In this document: piece by piece, positions 5,733 to 8,648 of the stretch | Layout: each line of letters opens with the position of its first letter | Numbering within the stretch: position 1 is the stretch's first letter | Origin: Bacillota bacterium | GTDB lineage: Bacteria; Bacillota; DTU065 | NCBI GenBank assembly: GCA_012842235.1 | Contig: DUTE01000142.1 | Location: forward strand, 1-8,648 | Length of the DNA stretch: 8,648 nt | Direction of reading: 5' to 3' | Translations under genes and position numbers: made by a program | Notes under the pieces: generated by a model | Told to the model about the DNA's origin: nothing | The model's database searches: none | Seen by the model: the letters and a program-made list of their open reading frames with translations, nothing else

Positions 5733-5927
5733 CTAAAGCCCAAAAAGAGTGCGAACATTGTTAAAGAGTCTAGCAATCAATTCCAGTACTAAAACCAATC
5801 CAATAACTACTCCAGCTAAAGTTACCAACTGAGCCATTTCCTCTTTGCCTGCTTGTTTTAAGACAGAATGTGCCACAGCAGTTAAAAGCCCCAAACCCGC
5901 CAGTTGCATTATTAGTTCAACTTGCAC
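5733..5927 (-). CDS. spoIIIAC: Stage III sporulation protein AC
   Basis: Encodes 64 residues from GTG 5927, with GGGGG about 8 nt upstream and immediately after the spoIIIAB stop. An ATG further in (codon 7) is possible but has no ribosome site. Two membrane segments (~6-22 and ~33-52) with the loop LKQAGKEEMAQLVTLAG match the family, whose Bacillus member is 68 residues. It resembles the N-terminal half of SpoIIIAD, consistent with the known relatedness of these two proteins. The gap to spoIIIAD is 13 nt. Confidence 0.95.
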   Translation of the reverse strand: MQVELIMQLAGLGLLTAVAHSVLKQAGKEEMAQLVTLAGVVIGLVLVLELIARLFNNVRTLFGL

Positions 5928-5939
5928 ATCTAATGCCCC

Positions 5940-6422
5940 CTAGCATGTAAGCAGAACTATTAAAAGAGCTAACAAAGGTGAGAGCCAACGCCAAAGAGGA
6001 GTATTTTTTCTTAATTTTTCACGGTATTTTAATCTGCTCTCTTCTAACCTAGCTAAAGCTTTTAATATCAGTGCTGTCTGTTCTTTTTCACTTCCTCGAC
6101 CTAGTCTAATTCCCACTTCAAAAAGGATCTGTTTCTCATCATCTTTTAAGGGCAACAACTCTAGATCAAAAAGACAAGTTTCGCCTTTTTGTGCTCTTTT
6201 GGCTGCATCATCAAAAAAGATAGCTGTCTTTTTTAAACTCTTTGCCGCTTGAGCGAAAGATGCTGGTAACGGTTTTAATGCAAACGAAATCTCACTTTCT
6301 ACTATGGATAATGCTAACTGTAGTTCTTCGATGAGACTAATATAGCTTTCTTCACGTTTTATCCCCCAAAGGCCAAAGATTAAGCCGGTAAAAAGAATCG
6401 TCAATTGACCAAGTACTTTCAT
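5940..6422 (-). CDS. spoIIIAB: Stage III sporulation protein AB
   Basis: Encodes 160 residues from ATG 6422, with GGAGGG 7 nt upstream. This start is clear even though it lies within the 3' end of spoIIIAA. A hydrophobic N-terminal segment (~5-20) is followed by the helical, charged domain beginning ISLIEELQLALSIVESEISF (~28-47), then LPASFAQAAKS, a variable middle, and a C-terminal hydrophobic segment (~143-159) ending in Cys. This two-ended membrane pattern with a helical bundle is typical of SpoIIIAB, which resembles GspF-type inner-membrane proteins of type II secretion and probably works with the ATPase SpoIIIAA. Length is close to the Bacillus protein (~171). Confidence 0.95.
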   Translation of the reverse strand: MKVLGQLTILFTGLIFGLWGIKREESYISLIEELQLALSIVESEISFALKPLPASFAQAAKSLKKTAIFFDDAAKRAQKGETCLFDLELLPLKDDEKQILFEVGIRLGRGSEKEQTALILKALARLEESRLKYREKLRKNTPLWRWLSPLLALLIVLLTC

Positions 6423-7254
6423 CGCTCAACCCTCCTACAAACAAAGGTTTTTCCCCTGGTCTATTTTGTAAACAGACACCTATTTCAAAAAAACTATAGG
6501 GTATTTTAGTCCCATGAAATGTTGCTATCACTTTGACCCCCATCTCACTAGCTTTTTCCATGATTTGAAAATCGTTGGCAAAACCTATTTCATCTGTGGC
6601 TATAATGTCCGGTCTCATACCTCGAAGCAGTATTTCAAAACCAGCCTTTTTAGGACAACCTGTGAGAATGTCAGATGTAGGGCCAAGATTAAACGAAGGC
6701 CTTCCTAAAACTGATGCAGCTATCTCCCCTCTTTCATCAATAACACCAATAGTAAAACCTTTTTGAGATAAAAAACGGATAAGATCCCTTAAGATTGTTG
6801 TTTTCCCTGATCCTGGTGGCCCAACAATCAAGGTATGCTTAATTCCTTTGTTAAAAAAAGGATAGAGAAAAGCTGCTGAATTTTTAATGTCTTTTGCTAA
6901 GCGTATATTTAATGAACTAATATTTCGCTGCATTTTTACACCTGTTTCATCCAAAGAAACCTCACCTACAACACCTACTCTGTGTCCCCCAGGTAGCATT
7001 AAAAAACCTTGTCTGATTTCTTCCTTGTAAGCATAGAGGGAAGCTTCGGTTATTTTGTCGAGAGTTGTTAAAATATCTCTTTCTTGAACCACATATGCAT
7101 CTTCAAAAGAGCAATATTGACTATTAGCTACACCACATTCCCTATCGAGGTTTCTTAAAGATAGAGGCCGACCAAGACGAAGTCTAATTTCAGTTGCTTC
7201 TAGCCATAACGACCCAATCTGCTCTTTTATTGTTTCAGCTAAATATTGCAACAT
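6352..7254 (-). CDS. spoIIIAA: Stage III sporulation protein AA, secretion-type ATPase
   Basis: First gene of the operon; 300 residues from ATG 7254, with GGAGG 8 nt upstream. The N-terminal domain includes TEIRLRLGRPLSL (~21-33) and GFLMLPGGHRVGVVGEV (~83-99). The ATPase core has Walker A GPPGSGKT (145-152), VIDERGEIA (171-179), and MRPDIIATDEIG (213-224), a Walker B-like segment. SpoIIIAA resembles GspE/PilT-type ATPases and its ATP-binding site is required for sporulation in Bacillus. After ATFHGTKIP (244-252) the usual ~20-residue linker before the 'FE..V.L..R.GPG' segment seems shortened to YSF, and the last ~24 codons overlap spoIIIAB out of frame. The core assignment is secure; the C-terminal end is odd. 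Confidence 0.95.
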   Translation of the reverse strand: MLQYLAETIKEQIGSLWLEATEIRLRLGRPLSLRNLDRECGVANSQYCSFEDAYVVQERDILTTLDKITEASLYAYKEEIRQGFLMLPGGHRVGVVGEVSLDETGVKMQRNISSLNIRLAKDIKNSAAFLYPFFNKGIKHTLIVGPPGSGKTTILRDLIRFLSQKGFTIGVIDERGEIAASVLGRPSFNLGPTSDILTGCPKKAGFEILLRGMRPDIIATDEIGFANDFQIMEKASEMGVKVIATFHGTKIPYSFFEIGVCLQNRPGEKPLFVGGLSDESTWSIDDSFYRLNLWPLGDKT

Positions 7255-7322
7255 AATCTATTCCTCCATTTGCAAGGACAATCTCTTTCTAATACATATT
7301 AATAAGCAAAGCCGTTTATGAT

Positions 7323-7352
7323 TTGTTTTTGGCAGGATTATAGTTGTATAAT
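7323..7352 (+). promoter_or_regulatory. Sigma-A-type promoter of the DUF4434-like gene
   Basis: TTGTTT (7323-7328) and a perfect TATAAT (7347-7352) are separated by 18 nt. The start would be near 7359, giving a leader of about 37 nt before ATG 7396, with GGAGG 8 nt before the start codon. The -35 is weak after TTG. The -10 lies inside a perfect palindrome, which suggests regulation. Confidence 0.5.
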
Positions 7353-7353
7353 C
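7336..7353. promoter_or_regulatory. Perfect dyad overlapping the -10 (operator candidate or paired -10 boxes)
   Basis: GATTATA, GTTG, TATAATC form perfect 7-nt arms around a 4-nt centre. Because of the symmetry each strand carries a TATAAT, so it could also be a bidirectional promoter core. The minus-strand copy (7342-7337) lacks a good -35. As an operator it would place a repressor squarely on the -10 of the plus-strand gene. No regulator gene is visible in the window. Confidence 0.4.
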
Positions 7354-7395
7354 TAAAAATAAGTTAGATGGATTAATAATCTGGAGGTCTTAAAA

Positions 7396-8370
7396 ATGAT
7401 AACCGGTTCCTTTATAGATTTCTTACATCATAATAAAAAAGAAAGTACCTGGAACGAACAGACAGCTCTTTTTACCGATGAAATGTGGGCACACAAGATA
7501 GACGAAATGGCTGCCCTTGGTATGGAATATATAGTTGTTTTGTCAGTAGCACTTGATAATAAAAGCTTTTACCCCTCAAAGATCTTTCCCCAATGGGAGA
7601 TAAAAGCTAAAGATCCTCTTTTAGCTGTTTTGCATGCAGCAGAAAGAAATAAAATGAAGGTCTTTGTTGGAGCTGGTTTTTATGGCGATTGGACCAATCC
7701 TTATGAGGCTTTTTCCGACCCTCAAGTTCGCAAAAGAACTAAAGAGGCAATTAAAGAATTAGCCATAAACTATGGTGACTTTCGTAGTTTTTATGGTTTC
7801 TACTGGCCTAACGAACTTGGTATTGATGGGTATTTCCCTCAGATTTTTATTGACCATGTAAAAGAATTAAATAGTTGGGCTAAAGCCTATCTTCCTAAAG
7901 CCAAGACTTTAATTGCTCCCTATGGAACAAACAAAGCTATTCCTGATAAAAACTATGTTAAGCAATTAAAAGAGATGGGAATTGATATTGTTGCCTATCA
8001 AGATGAAATTGGTGCAAGAAAAACTCAGATAGAAGAACTCAAGGAAATATTTTCTTCTTTACAAAAAGCTCACAAGGAAGCTGGAGTATCGATATGGGCT
8101 GATATGGAGATCTATGAATTTGAAGGTGAGATACTAGTATCTAGGCTTCTTCCTGGAAAGTTCGAACGTATCGACCAACAAATTAAAGCTCTCTATCCTT
8201 TTGTTGATGAGATTATCTGCTATCAATATCTAGGACTAATGAATGAGCCTAATTCACTAGCTTATGCAGGAGTAAAAGAGAGTGAACAATTGTATTTGGA
8301 CTATATCTCTAAATATGCTCCTTCTAACAAGCCTCGTTTTTCATCTTTTGCCAATGAAAAGCAGATCTAA
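7396..8370 (+). CDS. DUF4434-like TIM-barrel protein, putative glycoside hydrolase-like
   Basis: Encodes 324 residues from ATG 7396 with GGAGG 8 nt upstream. The opening ITGSFIDFLHH (2-12), W31, and KIDEMAALGMEYIVVLS (34-50) resemble DUF4434 proteins, which adopt a glycoside-hydrolase-like TIM barrel. Repeating strand-helix units follow: MKVFVGAGFYGDW (~87-99), FYGFYWPNELG (132-142), TLIAPYG, IDIVAYQDEIG (196-206), VSIWADMEIYEFEG (231-244), IICYQYLG (273-280). The Asn-Glu pair N139-E140 and E238 in a later strand lie where clan GH-A enzymes place acid/base and nucleophile, so a retaining hydrolase is conceivable; this is inference. There is no signal peptide, so it is predicted to be cytosolic, whereas I recall many DUF4434 members as exported. 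Substrate unknown. It is divergent from spoIIIA with base use like its neighbours, and no terminator is visible after it. Confidence 0.75.
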   Translation: MITGSFIDFLHHNKKESTWNEQTALFTDEMWAHKIDEMAALGMEYIVVLSVALDNKSFYPSKIFPQWEIKAKDPLLAVLHAAERNKMKVFVGAGFYGDWTNPYEAFSDPQVRKRTKEAIKELAINYGDFRSFYGFYWPNELGIDGYFPQIFIDHVKELNSWAKAYLPKAKTLIAPYGTNKAIPDKNYVKQLKEMGIDIVAYQDEIGARKTQIEELKEIFSSLQKAHKEAGVSIWADMEIYEFEGEILVSRLLPGKFERIDQQIKALYPFVDEIICYQYLGLMNEPNSLAYAGVKESEQLYLDYISKYAPSNKPRFSSFANEKQI

Positions 8371-8554
8371 GAACAAGGCAAAGGTTGAACTAGTGTCTAT
8401 TCTGTATTGTAGAAATAACTTAACAATGTTTGTGTAGCCTAATGAAATGGCAAAAATATTGATAAAACCGATGTAGATAAATCTCCAAACTAAAAGATCT
8501 AAGTATGTAATTCCCAAAAAATTAGATTGATTTGTATTAAGCACTTCATGGTTC
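8371..8554. other. AT-rich gap with no supported gene
   Basis: No stem followed by a T-run is seen on either strand, so convergent termination between the DUF4434-like gene and the minus-strand reading frame is unexplained. An open minus-strand frame crosses it but lacks a ribosome site (see rejected items). Confidence 0.5.
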
Positions 8555-8648
8555 CTATAACACTTGAAACACTTCACTATTTGAAACTAAAATAATATCA
8601 ACCAAAGTTCCAACTATAGGAATTTCAGAGAAAAAAAGACCAAAAGAC
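8555..8648 (-). CDS. C-terminal end of a membrane protein, possibly TM2-domain type (partial)
   Basis: A minus-strand frame enters from the right edge (first full codon at 8647) and stops at TAG 8557-8555, giving 30 residues: SFGLFFSE followed by IPIVGTLVDIILVSNSE and VFQVL. A hydrophobic helix with an IP turn, a glycine, an acidic residue inside the helix, then an S-x-S-E-x-F tail resembles the end of small Firmicute TM2-domain proteins, which often read IPxIIGxIxxIxLLTMSDEEF. The start and first helix lie outside the window, so the family call is tentative. The tail VFQVL is shorter than usual, so a late frameshift is possible. Convergent to the DUF4434-like gene. Confidence 0.4.
   Translation of the reverse strand, partial: SFGLFFSEIPIVGTLVDIILVSNSEVFQVL

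Larger units (their letters stand above)
7255..7395. other. Divergent intergenic region between spoIIIAA and the DUF4434-like gene
   Basis: These 141 AT-rich nt must hold both divergent start signals. The plus-strand side has a reasonable sigma-A promoter (7323-7352) and a perfect dyad (7336-7353). A small 5+2+5 dyad, TAATACATATTA, lies at 7290-7301. spoIIIA operons are controlled by sigma-E in Bacillus, but I could not find a convincing sigma-E -35/-10 pair on the minus strand, so the spoIIIAA promoter is not assigned. Confidence 0.6.

Noticed and set aside
5720..5776. Upstream extension of spoIIIAD by 19 codons
   Set aside because: It overlaps spoIIIAC out of frame. The AGGGAGG site and family length fix the start at 5719.
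7255..7353. Sigma-E promoter for spoIIIAA (weak CATAAACG or TATACAAC -10-like strings on the minus strand)
   Set aside because: Neither string has an acceptable -35 about 14 nt upstream; matches are at chance level in AT-rich sequence.
8341..8577. Minus-strand frame of 78 codons (GTG start at 8577) overlapping the 3' end of the DUF4434-like gene
   Set aside because: No ribosome site precedes the GTG. It starts inside the partial membrane gene, runs 30 nt antisense into the plus-strand gene, and its AT-driven composition shows no family motif. It could be a downstream continuation after a frameshift in the partial gene, but I cannot support that.
1..8648. New defence, phage or mobile system, CRISPR array, tRNA or rRNA
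   Set aside because: All substantial genes belong to known sporulation, fatty-acid and envelope families plus one DUF4434-like gene. No spaced direct repeats, cloverleaf, transposase or integrase was seen.

Overview
The window is AT-rich and reads as chromosomal DNA of an endospore-forming, probably anaerobic low-GC Firmicute (class Clostridia). The evidence is a complete eight-gene spoIIIA operon followed on the same strand by accB, accC, an Asp23-family gene and amaP, an order I associate with clostridial lineages related to Peptococcaceae and Syntrophomonadales. I cannot name a genus from the sequence alone.

Layout. Almost everything lies on the minus strand, so it reads from right to left. 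spoIIIAA (7254) to spoIIIAH (2961) is tightly packed, with short gaps, two 4-nt stop/start overlaps and one long 71-nt overlap. A leader of about 120 nt (2839-2960) then precedes accB-accC (2838-1021), the biotin carboxyl carrier and biotin carboxylase of acetyl-CoA carboxylase. A good sigma-A-type promoter at 977-1005 starts the Asp23-family gene (940-536). A spacer with a GC-rich hairpin and a possible decayed mini-gene follows, then amaP (380 to the left edge, incomplete). On the plus strand, divergent from spoIIIAA, lies a DUF4434-like TIM-barrel protein (7396-8370). The right end (8371-8648) is mostly empty, apart from the last ~30 codons of a minus-strand membrane protein running in from outside the window.

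How the genes work together. SpoIIIAA-AH form the mother-cell half of the channel ('feeding tube') that links mother cell and forespore after engulfment. AccB and AccC activate and carry CO2 for malonyl-CoA synthesis; the carboxyltransferase genes are not here. Asp23 and AmaP are an envelope-associated pair in which AmaP anchors Asp23 at the membrane. The run therefore combines sporulation with envelope and lipid maintenance.

Best leads for a second look. (1) In the accB leader a 14-bp RNA stem (one G-U pair) would bury the accB Shine-Dalgarno in read-through spoIIIA transcripts, while an extended -10 promoter inside the loop would give transcripts lacking the inhibitory arm. (2) SpoIIIAF is only about 70 residues and lacks the C-terminal ring-building domain. 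(3) spoIIIAA runs 71 nt into spoIIIAB and has an unusual C-terminus. (4) A perfect 18-nt dyad overlaps the -10 of the DUF4434-like gene. I saw no tRNA, rRNA, CRISPR array or transposase, and no clear new defence or mobile system.
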